NCBI RefSeq assembly: GCF_003008535.1
Contig: NZ_CP027666.1
Span: 2,903,501 to 2,967,500 of the forward strand
Origin: Ottowia oryzae
Lineage (GTDB): Bacteria; Pseudomonadota; Gammaproteobacteria; Burkholderiales; Burkholderiaceae_C
Length of the DNA stretch: 64,000 nucleotides
Direction: 5' to 3'
The notes beneath the pieces are model-generated. The model saw only the letters and a program-made list of their open reading frames with translations. It ran no database searches and was not told where the DNA came from. A program made the position numbers and the translations under genes. Position 1 is the first letter of the stretch. Every line of letters begins with the position of its first letter. Shown piece by piece: positions 53,364 through 62,186 of this stretch.

Positions 53364-54529
53364 GTCACAGCCTTTCTCTGGTTGCCGCTTGCCTGAGGTG
53401 CGGGCATGCGCTGAAGCACCACGGTGCGTTGGCGGGCCACGCGATCCTGCACGCGCGTGCGATCCTGCACGTCGCCGGCCAATTGGCCGCAAGCGGCGTC
53501 AATATCGTCGCCGCGCGTCTTGCGCACCGTGGTCACGATGCCCGCATCGTTCAGCAGTTTGCCGAAGGCCAGCACGCGCTGCATGGGCGAACGCGTCAGC
53601 CCCGACGCCGGGAACGGGTTGAACGGGATCAGGTTGAATTTGCAACGCAGCCCGTCAGCGGCGTGCGCACGCATCAGATCGACCAGCGCCTGGGCATGCT
53701 CCGGCGCGTCGTTCACGCCGTCCAGCATGCAGTACTCGAAAGTGATGAAGTCGCGCGGCGCACTGGCCAGGTAGGCGGTGCAGGTGCGGAGCAGTTCATC
53801 AATGGGGTATTTGCGGTTGAGCGGCACGAGGTGGTCGCGCAACGCATCGGTGGGCGCATGCAGCGACACAGCCAGCGCCACGGGGCAGTCGCGCGCCAGG
53901 CGCTCCATCATCGGCACCACACCCGAGGTAGACACCGTCACCCGGCGGCGCGACAGGCCATACGCGTGGTCGTCGAGCATCGTGCGCAGCGCCGGCACCA
54001 AACGGTCGTAGTTCTGCAGCGGCTCGCCCATGCCCATCATCACCACGTTGGAGATGACACGGTCTGGCGTGTTCAGGTGGCGGCGCAGGTAATGCTCGGC
54101 GAACCAGAGCTGGGCCACGATCTCGGCCGTGGTCAGGTTGCGCGAAAAGCCCTGGTGACCGGTGGAGCAGAAACGGCAGCCCACCGCACAGCCCGCCTGA
54201 GACGAGATACACAGCGTGCCACGGTCGTCCTCGGGAATGAACACGGCCTCGACGGCGTTGCCGCCGCCCACGTCGAACAGCCACTTGATGGTGCCGTCGC
54301 GGGAATCGTGCTGGGTGATGACGGGCAGTGCGCGGACTTCCGCCACGCCCGCCAACTTGTCGCGAAACGACTTGGCCAGATCGGTCATCTGGCTGAAATC
54401 GGCCACGCCGCGCTGGTGCACCCAGCGGAACAGTTGCGCGGCGCGAAAGCGCTTTTCGCCCAGCCCCTCGCAGTACGCGGTGAGCCCGTCGAGATCGAAA
54501 TCGAGCAGGTTGACAGGCGTGGTGGTCAT
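53360..54529 (-). CDS. rlmN: Dual-specificity RNA methyltransferase RlmN
   Basis: A 389-residue radical-SAM enzyme that methylates C2 of A2503 in 23S rRNA and A37 in some tRNAs. The cluster motif is Cys114-x3-Cys118-x2-Cys121 (QAGCAVGCRFCSTGHQG). MMGMGEPLQNYDRL and VTVSTSGVVPMMERL are also standard. The C-terminus, after TRGDDIDAACGQLAGDV, is an unusually long basic tail. Confidence 0.96.
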   Translation of the reverse strand: MTTTPVNLLDFDLDGLTAYCEGLGEKRFRAAQLFRWVHQRGVADFSQMTDLAKSFRDKLAGVAEVRALPVITQHDSRDGTIKWLFDVGGGNAVEAVFIPEDDRGTLCISSQAGCAVGCRFCSTGHQGFSRNLTTAEIVAQLWFAEHYLRRHLNTPDRVISNVVMMGMGEPLQNYDRLVPALRTMLDDHAYGLSRRRVTVSTSGVVPMMERLARDCPVALAVSLHAPTDALRDHLVPLNRKYPIDELLRTCTAYLASAPRDFITFEYCMLDGVNDAPEHAQALVDLMRAHAADGLRCKFNLIPFNPFPASGLTRSPMQRVLAFGKLLNDAGIVTTVRKTRGDDIDAACGQLAGDVQDRTRVQDRVARQRTVVLQRMPAPQASGNQRKAVT

Positions 54530-54554
54530 GCGAGCGGGGCCAGGCCGCGGGCGA

Positions 54555-54980
54555 TCAACGCGAGTAGATCGCCAGGCCCGGGAAGAAGAAAGCCACTTCC
54601 ACGGCAGCGGTTTCAGGGGCGTCGGAGCCGTGCACGGCGTTGGCGTCGATGCTGTCGGCGAAGTCGGCGCGGATGGTGCCTTTGTCGGCTTTCTTGGGGT
54701 CGGTCGCGCCCATCAGTTCGCGGTTCTTGCCGATGGCGCCTTCACCTTCCAGGGCCTGGATCATCACCGGGCCGGAAATCATGAAGTCCACCAGATCCTT
54801 GAAGAAGGGGCGCTCTTTGTGCACGGCGTAGAACTGCTCGGCTTCCAGGCGCGACAGGTGCTGCATGCGAGCAGCCACCACTTTCAGGCCGGCGGCTTCG
54901 AAACGGGCGTAGATCTGGCCGATGACGTTCTTGGCGACGGCGTCGGGCTTGATGATGGACAGGGTGCGTTCGATAGCCAT
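54555..54980 (-). CDS. ndk: Nucleoside diphosphate kinase
   Basis: A 141-residue kinase moving phosphate from ATP to other nucleoside diphosphates through phospho-His117 (NAVHGSDAPETAAVEVAFFF). The start AIERTLSIIKPDAVAKNVIG is canonical. It lies 25 bases upstream of rlmN in the same direction. Confidence 0.98.
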   Translation of the reverse strand: MAIERTLSIIKPDAVAKNVIGQIYARFEAAGLKVVAARMQHLSRLEAEQFYAVHKERPFFKDLVDFMISGPVMIQALEGEGAIGKNRELMGATDPKKADKGTIRADFADSIDANAVHGSDAPETAAVEVAFFFPGLAIYSR

Positions 54981-55152
54981 TTGAGTAAGTTCCAGATAAG
55001 AAGGAGAGGTTCAACGCCCAGTTTAGGCAAATTGGGCAAAGCCCGAGATTTTAACCGGCGGCGGTGTCTGCCGTGTGGCAGCGCGGCACGAAAACTCAGC
55101 CGCACAGGGGATTTGGGCTGCCGCGCACGTCACCCGCCCACGCGCCGCTGAT

Positions 55153-56736
55153 TCAGCCACGCCGGCCGCCGCGCGGTGCGCCGCGCCCTGCTCCGCCGCG
55201 GTTGCCCCCGGCACCGCCGCCTGAATTACCACCAGCGCCACCGCGCCCGGCCGGAGCACCTCCCGGGCGATTGCCGCCCACACCCGGCCCGCTCTTGCGC
55301 CGCTGGCGCGACAAGCTGTCGGCGCCGATGTAGCCCTGCGACGTGCGCAATGGGTCAGGCTGCTGGCCACGCCCCTCAGCGCCAGACGGCCCGGCGCCCG
55401 TGCGCCTGCGCCCCGCCATGGGGTTGGCGCCGTAGGCCGCGCGCGGGGCGTTGTCAGCGCTGCGGTTGCCACCGGGGTTGGCCATGTTGGGGCGTGGGCC
55501 GCTGCTTCGCCCGCGATCGCCACGGCCTGGGCGCTTGGGCGCCAGTGTTGGCTGTTCAGGGTCGCGGCCGCCTTTGATGACGTGGCTGGGCGTGCCCGAT
55601 GCGGCGCCCAGCGCCTCGATGTCGCGGTCCCACAGCTCCATCCATGCGCCGCGCTTCAAGCCGCGCGGCAGCATCATGGCGCCGTAGCGGATGCGGATCA
55701 GGCGGCTGACGGCGTGGCCTACCGATTCGATCATGCGGCGCACTTCGCGGTTGCGGCCCTCGGAAATGGTCACGCGGTACCACTGGTTGGCGCCCTCGCC
55801 CAAGCCCTCTTCCTTGATGGAGCCAAATTGCGCGATGCCGTCGTCCAGCTGTACGCCGTCCAGCAGGCGCTGCTTCTCTTCGTCCGTCAGCGCGCCCAGC
55901 ACGCGCACGGCGTATTCGCGCTCCAGCCCGAATCGCGGGTGCATCAGCCGGTTGGCCAATTCGCCCGAGTTGGTGAACAGCAACAGCCCCTCTGTATTCA
56001 AGTCCAGCCGGCCGACCGACTGCCACTTGCCGTGCTGCAGTCGCGGCAGCTTGCGAAACACGGTGGGTCGGTTCTGCGGATCGTCGTGCGTGACCACCTC
56101 GCCCACGGGCTTGTGATACGCCAAAACGCGCGCGGGCGGCTGGGCAATGCGCAGCGCGATCAGGCGGCCATCCACCTTGACCTTGTCGCCAAACTGGATG
56201 CGCTGGCCGACGTGGGCGGGCTGGTTGTTGACCGAGATGCGGCCCTGCAGAATCATCTGCTCCATCTCCAGGCGCGAGCCGAAGCCCGACTGCGCCAGCA
56301 CCTTGTGCAGCTTGGGCTGCTCAGGCTGCGGTTGCAGCACGCGCTTGGTAGGCAGCTGCGATTCGGAATCCGCCTCGTCGTCGAAGCGGCCGGAAACCAG
56401 GTCGTCGAAGCCGACCGGCGCTTGCGCCTCGTCGTCGGCCATTTCCGCATCGGCGGCGACGGGTGCGCTGGGCTCGTCCGATTCCGCCACTTCGGTCAGC
56501 AGCTGCGGCTCGCCAGCGGGTGCGTCGTCGGCACCATCAGCCGCGTTCAGTTCGTTCTGCGCTTCACCAGCCGCAGGCTTGGCTGCACGGCGCTTGCTTG
56601 GCTTCGCTATATTTTCAGTAGCTGCCGGCGCACTATCTGCCTGCGCTGGCGCCCTTTTTTTCTTGGATGACGCTGGTGTGTCGTCAGCGGCTGCAGGTGC
56701 GCCCTCGGCGTTGGCGGAAGAGTCTTCGGTGTTCAT
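55153..56736 (-). CDS. rluB: 23S rRNA pseudouridine synthase B with long tails
   Basis: A 527-residue protein. The RsuA/RluB core (about residues 145-400) has an S4 domain (LHKVLAQSGFGSRLEMEQMI) and the catalytic Asp in SVGRLDLNTEGLLLFTNSGE near residue 242. In E. coli this enzyme makes pseudouridine 2605 of 23S rRNA. An Ala/Asp/Glu-rich N-terminal extension of about 140 residues contains R1-encoded residues. The C-terminus is a Gly/Arg-rich low-complexity tail (NRPGGAPAGRGGAGGNSGGG) likely to bind RNA. It overlaps scpB as ATGA. Confidence 0.92.
   Translation of the reverse strand: MNTEDSSANAEGAPAAADDTPASSKKKRAPAQADSAPAATENIAKPSKRRAAKPAAGEAQNELNAADGADDAPAGEPQLLTEVAESDEPSAPVAADAEMADDEAQAPVGFDDLVSGRFDDEADSESQLPTKRVLQPQPEQPKLHKVLAQSGFGSRLEMEQMILQGRISVNNQPAHVGQRIQFGDKVKVDGRLIALRIAQPPARVLAYHKPVGEVVTHDDPQNRPTVFRKLPRLQHGKWQSVGRLDLNTEGLLLFTNSGELANRLMHPRFGLEREYAVRVLGALTDEEKQRLLDGVQLDDGIAQFGSIKEEGLGEGANQWYRVTISEGRNREVRRMIESVGHAVSRLIRIRYGAMMLPRGLKRGAWMELWDRDIEALGAASGTPSHVIKGGRDPEQPTLAPKRPGRGDRGRSSGPRPNMANPGGNRSADNAPRAAYGANPMAGRRRTGAGPSGAEGRGQQPDPLRTSQGYIGADSLSRQRRKSGPGVGGNRPGGAPAGRGGAGGNSGGGAGGNRGGAGRGAPRGGRRG
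56609..56661. repeat. R1 repeat inside the rluB reading frame
   Basis: ATATTTTCAGTAGCTGCCGG, CGCACTATCTGCCTGCGCTG, GCGCCCTTTTTTT. It encodes part of the RluB N-terminal extension (about residues 26-43). Confidence 0.7.
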
Positions 56737-57767
56737 GGCTTGGTCGATTCTGTGGGAAGGGGCGCCGGGTCGGTGTCGTCAGCGTCGCGGCTGCTGGGCG
56801 GTTCCGTGGCTTCGTGGGGCGCTGTGGCCAACCAGTCGTCTGGGTCGGCTGTAGGGGTCTGTGCGGCAGGCGCTGCTGCCGCATGGCGTTCGTGGTCGGA
56901 CGGCGCCGCGCGCTGGCTGGCGGGCGCGTCGGGCGCTTGTGCGTCGGTTTCAGCCAGCGCCGCAGCTTCGGGCGTGGCTTGGGTCAGTGCATCCTCGTTC
57001 AACGCCGGCGTTGGAAAACTGACATGGTCGGCCTCTCCTGCAGCTTGGGCGAAATCGCCGTCGACGGCCTGCGGCGCTTCGGCCGCTTGCACGGCGACAG
57101 CGCTGTCGGCCACTTCGACCAAGTCGATCAAGCTGGCCCCGGGCGACTCACCCGTATCGCCCACGGGTTCCGCCACCCCCGGCGCGACGGCGGGCGCAGC
57201 GCCCTCGCCTTCCAAGCCGCCGGCCAGCGCCTCAAACATACTGGCAGCTTCTTCGCTGGGCGATTCCAGCATGGGCAGCTGGTCGAGCGATTCCAGGCCC
57301 AGGTCGTCCAGAAACTGGCGCGTGGTGGCGTACAGGCCCGGGCGGCCCACGGTTTCTCGGTGGCCGATCACCTCGACCCAGCCACGGTCTTCCAGCTGCT
57401 TGAGCAGCACGGAATTGATCGTTACGCCGCGAATATCTTCCATGTCGCCACGCGTCACGGGTTGGCGGTAGGCAATGATGGCCAGCGTTTCCAGCGTGGC
57501 GCGCGTGTACTTGGGCGGCTTTTCGGGGTGCAGGCGGTCCAGAAACTCGCGCATCTCGGGCCGGCTTTGAAAGCGCCAGCCGCTGGCGACCTGAACCAGT
57601 TCCACGCCGCGCTGCGCCCAGTCGTCCTGAAGCTCTTGCAGCAGGGACTTGAGCGTGTCGGCGCCCACCTGATCGTCAAACAGCACGCGCAGGTCGCGTA
57701 CCTGCACCGGCTGCGTGGCACAGATCAGGGCGGTTTCAAGAATGCGCTTGGCGTCCGTTGAATTCAC
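56733..57767 (-). CDS. scpB: Segregation and condensation protein B with acidic tail
   Basis: A 344-residue protein. The N-terminal 180 residues form the paired winged-helix ScpB domain (LLQELQDDWAQRGVELVQVA, LETLAIIAYRQPVTRGDMED, VEVIGHRETVGRPGLYATTR). ScpB joins ScpA and SMC in chromosome condensation. The remaining 165 residues are Ala/Asp/Glu/Pro-rich and probably disordered. No scpA is present in the window. It is coupled to rluB, a frequent pair. Confidence 0.92.
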   Translation of the reverse strand: MNSTDAKRILETALICATQPVQVRDLRVLFDDQVGADTLKSLLQELQDDWAQRGVELVQVASGWRFQSRPEMREFLDRLHPEKPPKYTRATLETLAIIAYRQPVTRGDMEDIRGVTINSVLLKQLEDRGWVEVIGHRETVGRPGLYATTRQFLDDLGLESLDQLPMLESPSEEAASMFEALAGGLEGEGAAPAVAPGVAEPVGDTGESPGASLIDLVEVADSAVAVQAAEAPQAVDGDFAQAAGEADHVSFPTPALNEDALTQATPEAAALAETDAQAPDAPASQRAAPSDHERHAAAAPAAQTPTADPDDWLATAPHEATEPPSSRDADDTDPAPLPTESTKP

Positions 57768-57932
57768 GGTGGCGTACTCGGATGAATGGGGGCGCTGGCC
57801 GCAGCGGCACCGGCGACACTGCGGGCGCCCGGCCTAGCGGCCAGGGCAGCGCCGGGCAGACAGTCAACCGACAGCGGGGCGGTGCGCATCACGCGCACGA
57901 TGCCGCGGGTGCCCCGGATAAGAGGCGCCAGC

Positions 57933-59003
57933 TCAGCCGCCCTGCGGCGCGCTGACGGTCGTGGCGGCGGCGCTGTCGTCATCGGGCATTGTAAGGCCCC
58001 ACTCCGTCAGCGCGGCGGCCAGGTCGGCCGGCAAGGGCGCCTGCCAAGCCAGCGCTTGGCCGGTGACGGGGTGCACGAAGCTCAAGCGCCGTGCGTGCAA
58101 GGCCTGGCGCGTCATGCCCGCAGCAGGCGTGCCGCCGTACAGCGTGTCGCCCACCAACGGGTGGTGGATGTGCGCGGCGTGCACGCGGATCTGGTGCGTG
58201 CGCCCGGTGCGCAGGACGCAGCGCAGCAGGCAGCCGCCATCGGCGTCTTGCAGCAGCGAAAACTCGGTCTGCGCGGTTTTGCCCGGCTGGCGCTGCAAAT
58301 CGACCACCGCCATGCGCAGGCGATGGCGCGCGTCGCGCCCGATGGGCGCATCCACCTCGCGCTGCGGCGCCAAGCCCCAGGTGCGGTGCGCCAGCGCAAT
58401 GTATTCGCGGTGCACGTCGCGCGCGGCGATGGCGGCGACCAGCGCATCCATGGCCGCCCGCGTGCGCGCCACCACCATCAGGCCGCTGGTGTCCTTGTCC
58501 AGCCGGTGCACGATGCCGGCGCGTGGCAATTGGGCCGCACGCGGGTCGCGGGCCAGCAGCGCGTTCAGCAGCGTGCCGCTCCAGTTGCCAGCGGCCGGGT
58601 GCACCACCATGCCTGCGGGCTTGTTGATCACGGCCAGGTGCTCGTCCTCATACACCACGTCCAGCGGAATGGCCTGCGGCACGAAGGCCTGGCTCATGGG
58701 CGTGGGGCGCAGCTCCAGCGTCAGCGCCTCGCCCGCCTTGACCTTGCGCGAAGGTTTGGTGACGGGCGCACCCGCCACCTCCAGCGCGCCGTCTTCGATC
58801 AACTGGCTGAGGTAGTTGCGGGAGAACTCGGGCACGAGCGCCGCCAGGGCGCGGTCCAGGCGCTCACCGTGCCACTCGGGCGGCACGGTGATGGCGCGCC
58901 GCTCGGCTTCGCCGATGGCGAACTCGTCGTCGGCCTCGGGCGTGGCGTCGGCAGGGGCGTTGGGCCGGGGGGCGGCCGATATAATGGCAGGAGCTTGACT
59001 CAA
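57933..59003 (-). CDS. rluD: 23S rRNA pseudouridine synthase RluD
   Basis: A 356-residue RluA-family synthase. The S4 domain is GERLDRALAALVPEFSRNYL, the catalytic Asp sits in RAGIVHRLDKDTSGLMVVAR near residue 167, and GRTHQIRVHAAHIHHPLVGD follows. It would modify helix 69 of 23S rRNA (positions 1911, 1915 and 1917 in E. coli). The best start is a TTG at 59003. The start lies only 14 bases from the divergent bamD start, the same neighbourhood as in E. coli. Confidence 0.93.
   Translation of the reverse strand: MSQAPAIISAAPRPNAPADATPEADDEFAIGEAERRAITVPPEWHGERLDRALAALVPEFSRNYLSQLIEDGALEVAGAPVTKPSRKVKAGEALTLELRPTPMSQAFVPQAIPLDVVYEDEHLAVINKPAGMVVHPAAGNWSGTLLNALLARDPRAAQLPRAGIVHRLDKDTSGLMVVARTRAAMDALVAAIAARDVHREYIALAHRTWGLAPQREVDAPIGRDARHRLRMAVVDLQRQPGKTAQTEFSLLQDADGGCLLRCVLRTGRTHQIRVHAAHIHHPLVGDTLYGGTPAAGMTRQALHARRLSFVHPVTGQALAWQAPLPADLAAALTEWGLTMPDDDSAAATTVSAPQGG
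58980..58985 (+). promoter_or_regulatory. Predicted -10 element of bamD
   Basis: Perfect TATAAT on the plus strand, inside the first codons of rluD. The -35 is weak (GCGTTG or TTGGGC). With an AGAGGA ribosome site before the bamD ATG, the transcript leader would be about 27 bases. Confidence 0.45.
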
Positions 59004-59017
59004 GAGGATTACCGCTG

Positions 59018-59821
59018 ATGCATCGAGACCGATTATCGGCCGCTGGCACGGGGGTTCTGTTGCTGGCCGTGCTGCTGTCGGCCTGCTCCTCCAAGCCGGT
59101 CGACAAGACGGCCGGCTGGAGCCCCAACCGCATCCAGGCCGAAGCGCGGGACGAACTCAATTCCGGCAGCTTCGACAAAGCGATTCCGCTTTACGAAACC
59201 CTGGAAGGCCGCGCCGCCGGCACCCCGCTGGCGCAACAGGCCCAGCTGGACAAGGCGTACGCGCAGTTCAAGGACGGCCAAAAGGCCGAGGCCATCGCCA
59301 CGCTGGACCGCTTCATGCGCCTGCATCCGTCCAGCCCGGCGATCGACTATGCGCTGTACATGAAGGGCGTGATCAACTTCAACGACGAGTTGGGGCTGAT
59401 GTCGTTCCTGTCACGCCAGGATTTGTCTGAGCGCGACCAGCGGGCCGCCAAAGAGGCGTTCGAGTCGTTCAACGACCTTGTCACGCGCTTCCCTGATTCG
59501 CGTTACGCCCCCGATGCCCGCGCGCGCATGCGCTACACGGTCAACGCGCTGGCGCAGTACGAAGTGCACGTGGCGCGCTACTACTACACGCGCGGCGCGT
59601 ACGTGGCGGCCGTCAACCGCGCCCAGCAGGCCCTGAGCGACTACCGCGACGCGCCGGCGCTGGAAGAGGCGCTGTACATCCTGGTGCAGTCGTATGACAA
59701 GCTGGGCATGCCGCAACTGCGCGACGACGCCAAACGCGTGTTGGACGCCAACTACCCGAACAGCGAGTTCGTGGCCAAGGGCTTTCGCGCCAACGCCAAG
59801 CCCTGGTGGCAGCTTTGGTGA
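59018..59821 (+). CDS. bamD: Outer-membrane assembly lipoprotein BamD
   Basis: A 267-residue essential BAM component. The signal peptide ends in lipobox LLSAC (Cys23). Tetratricopeptide repeats follow: ARDELNSGSFDKAIPLYETL, AIATLDRFMRLHPSSPAIDY, DLVTRFPDSRYAPDARARMR and ALYILVQSYDKLGMPQLRDD. Length and composition are typical. It is divergent from rluD and convergent with the dinG-like gene, with an R1 repeat between the latter two. Confidence 0.95.
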   Translation: MHRDRLSAAGTGVLLLAVLLSACSSKPVDKTAGWSPNRIQAEARDELNSGSFDKAIPLYETLEGRAAGTPLAQQAQLDKAYAQFKDGQKAEAIATLDRFMRLHPSSPAIDYALYMKGVINFNDELGLMSFLSRQDLSERDQRAAKEAFESFNDLVTRFPDSRYAPDARARMRYTVNALAQYEVHVARYYYTRGAYVAAVNRAQQALSDYRDAPALEEALYILVQSYDKLGMPQLRDDAKRVLDANYPNSEFVAKGFRANAKPWWQLW

Positions 59822-59866
59822 GTGGCTTCGGGTGCGCTGCCCGAGTCGCGCCTGAAGCAAACACTA

Positions 59867-59919
59867 TAAAAATCGTAGCTACCAGCGCTTGCTGCGCCAG
59901 CGCTAGGGCCTGATTTCAG
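59867..59919. repeat. R1 dispersed palindromic repeat
   Basis: TAAAAATCGTAGCTACCAGC, GCTTGCTGCGCCAGCGCTAG, GGCCTGATTTCAG. It lies between convergent bamD and the helicase gene and contains the helicase stop codon. It could serve as a bidirectional transcription stop. Confidence 0.8.
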
Positions 59920-61991
59920 TCTGATTGTGCTGCGGCACCAACGCCCGTGCGCTGCTCGTTCAGCTGATCGAGCGCCTGCATCAACTCATCCTGGCCGCGC
60001 AGTCGCCGCATGGGTGGCAAGGCTGCCAGCAACCGCCGGCCGTAGCCCATGCTGGTCAGGCGCGTATCGCAGATCACCAGCAGGCCCGCATCGGTTTCGC
60101 GCCGGATCAGGCGCCCTGCCCCTTGCTTGAGTGCGACGGCTGCGGCGGGCACCGAGTAATCGGCGAAGGCGCTGCGACCCTGCGCCTCCAGTTGCTGGCA
60201 ACGCGCCTCCACCAAGGGATCGCCGGGCGGCGGAAAAGGCAGCTTGTCGATCACCACGCACTGCAGCGCATCGCCGGGCATGTCCACGCCCTCCCAGAAC
60301 GTGGCGGAACCCACCAGCACGCAGCCCCGCCCTAGCGCGTCGTCGGCGCCTGCGCGAAAGCGCTCCATCAGCACGCGCTTGGGCAAGGCGCCTTGCACCA
60401 GCACCTCCGGCCCGGTGCGGCCCGCAAAGCGCGCAGCCAGCGCATCGCCGATCGTGCGCAACGCGCGCAGCGTGGTCGTCAGCACCATGGTGCGACCGCC
60501 CAGATGGGCTGCGATGTCGCCGGCCAGCGCGGCGACCTCGACGCTGTGGTGGGCATCGGCAGGGCGCGCCATCTCGGGCGGCACGTACAGCGCCGCTTGG
60601 TGGGCATAGTCGAACGGGCTGGCGATCTGCATCACCTCGGCGCCCTCCAACCCGCACGGGCCGGTGAACCAGGACAGGCGCGCGTCCGCGCCCAGCGTGG
60701 CCGAAACGAAAACCCAGGCGCGGCGCGGGCTGTGCGTGCCTGGCTGTGCCCCAGCTTGCACACCGGGCCGTACATCAGGCTGTACGTTCGGCTGCGCCAG
60801 CAGCTTGGTCTGCACCGTTTCGGCGATATCCAGCGGCGATTCGATCAGGCGCAGGCCTGCGGCCACGTCCAGCCACCGCACCACGCCGGGCTCAGCCGGT
60901 GCGGCAAACCGAACGGCGCGCTCGCCCAGGTCGGCAGCCCGCTCGTTCAGCCGCGCCAGGTCGGGCGCGCTTTCAGCCACGTTGGCTAGGGCGCGCTGGG
61001 CTGTGGCCAGCGCGTGCCCCAAGCTGGTCAGCGCCAGCGCCCAGGCGGCGCCGTCGACGCCGTCAGGCTGTTGCAGTGCCCAGCGATAGCGCTGCGATGT
61101 CTTGGCTGGCCCGGCCGCCATCCGCAAGTCGCGCGCGGCGCGTTCCACATTGCCCGCCAGCACCATCCAGTCGGCCAAACCGCGCGCGTGCTGGATACCG
61201 GCGGCCAGCAGATCGCGCGAAAAGTCCAGCAACTGGCCGGTGGCCAAATGGCGGCCCAGAAACTGCACACCCGTTTCATTGAGCTGATGCGCCTCGTCAA
61301 ACACCACCACGCGCACGGTGGGCAGCAGCTCGGCCATACCCGACTCACGCACGGCCAAATCGGCAAAAAACAGGTGATGGTTGATGACGACCACGTCGGC
61401 CGCCATGGCCTCGCGGCGCGCCTGGTTGACGTGGCAGCCGCGAAACTGCGGGCATTCGGCGCCAAGGCAGTTTTCTCGCGTAGAGGTGACCAAGGGGATG
61501 ACGGGCGACCGTTCATCCAGGCCCGGAATTTCGCCCAGGTCGCCCGTGCGCGTGGCTTGGGCCCATTGCGCCACCTTGGCCAGCGCCACGCGCTGTGCCA
61601 GCTCATGCGAGCCCAGCGCCGCATCGGCAAAACCCAGGCGGTGCTTGCAAAGGTAGCTGGCGCGCCCTTTGAGCAGCGCCATGCGCACGGGCACGCCCAG
61701 CGCCGCGGCCAGCTGAGGTAAATCGCGCGTGAACAGCTGGTCCTGCAGGGCTTTGGTCGCGGTCGACAGCAACACGCGCTCGCCCGACAGCAAAGCCGGC
61801 ACCAGATAGGCAAAGGTTTTGCCGACGCCGGTGGCAGCTTCGGCGACCAGCTCACCCCCCTGGTCGATGGTGCGGGCAATCGCCAGGGCCAGCTGGGTTT
61901 GCCCGTCGCGCGGCCGAAAGCCGTCGGCGGTGCACGCCAGCGTGCCGTCCGAAGCGAACGTGGCGGCCACCGCCTCTTGCAGCGGGCTCAT
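59916..61991 (-). CDS. dinG: DinG/YoaA-type ATP-dependent DNA helicase (iron-sulfur XPD family)
   Basis: A 691-residue superfamily 2 helicase. Walker A is AEAATGVGKTFAYLVPALLS (residues 50-69), and four cluster cysteines are Cys115, Cys175, Cys180 and Cys186 (ASYLCKHRLG, TRENCLGAECPQFRGCHV). The DEAH box is VVVFDEAHQLNE near 232. The C-terminal motifs are SATFWEGVDMPGD and LKQGAGRLIRRETDAGLL. A short tandem-like insert (QPNVQPDVRPGVQAGAQPGT, about residues 396-416) looks like a species-specific loop. Whether it is DinG or the YoaA paralogue is not settled. It would unwind R-loops or damaged forks. Confidence 0.88.
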   Translation of the reverse strand: MSPLQEAVAATFASDGTLACTADGFRPRDGQTQLALAIARTIDQGGELVAEAATGVGKTFAYLVPALLSGERVLLSTATKALQDQLFTRDLPQLAAALGVPVRMALLKGRASYLCKHRLGFADAALGSHELAQRVALAKVAQWAQATRTGDLGEIPGLDERSPVIPLVTSTRENCLGAECPQFRGCHVNQARREAMAADVVVINHHLFFADLAVRESGMAELLPTVRVVVFDEAHQLNETGVQFLGRHLATGQLLDFSRDLLAAGIQHARGLADWMVLAGNVERAARDLRMAAGPAKTSQRYRWALQQPDGVDGAAWALALTSLGHALATAQRALANVAESAPDLARLNERAADLGERAVRFAAPAEPGVVRWLDVAAGLRLIESPLDIAETVQTKLLAQPNVQPDVRPGVQAGAQPGTHSPRRAWVFVSATLGADARLSWFTGPCGLEGAEVMQIASPFDYAHQAALYVPPEMARPADAHHSVEVAALAGDIAAHLGGRTMVLTTTLRALRTIGDALAARFAGRTGPEVLVQGALPKRVLMERFRAGADDALGRGCVLVGSATFWEGVDMPGDALQCVVIDKLPFPPPGDPLVEARCQQLEAQGRSAFADYSVPAAAVALKQGAGRLIRRETDAGLLVICDTRLTSMGYGRRLLAALPPMRRLRGQDELMQALDQLNEQRTGVGAAAQSD

Positions 61992-62186
61992 GCAGTGCGT
62001 GGGCTCCGGCGGGGCAGCGCCGGCGAGACGGCGCCACGTCCACGCGACGAAAGGCGGCGGGCTGTGCAGACGGTCGATCGGGCCCAGGTGCGGCGACCCC
62101 GCGCATGGGCCGCCTGCGGCCTAAGCGGTGTCGGATTAAAGGGAAAACAGGAATCGGCAACCATGTTGAAGTGACAGACTTGGCAC

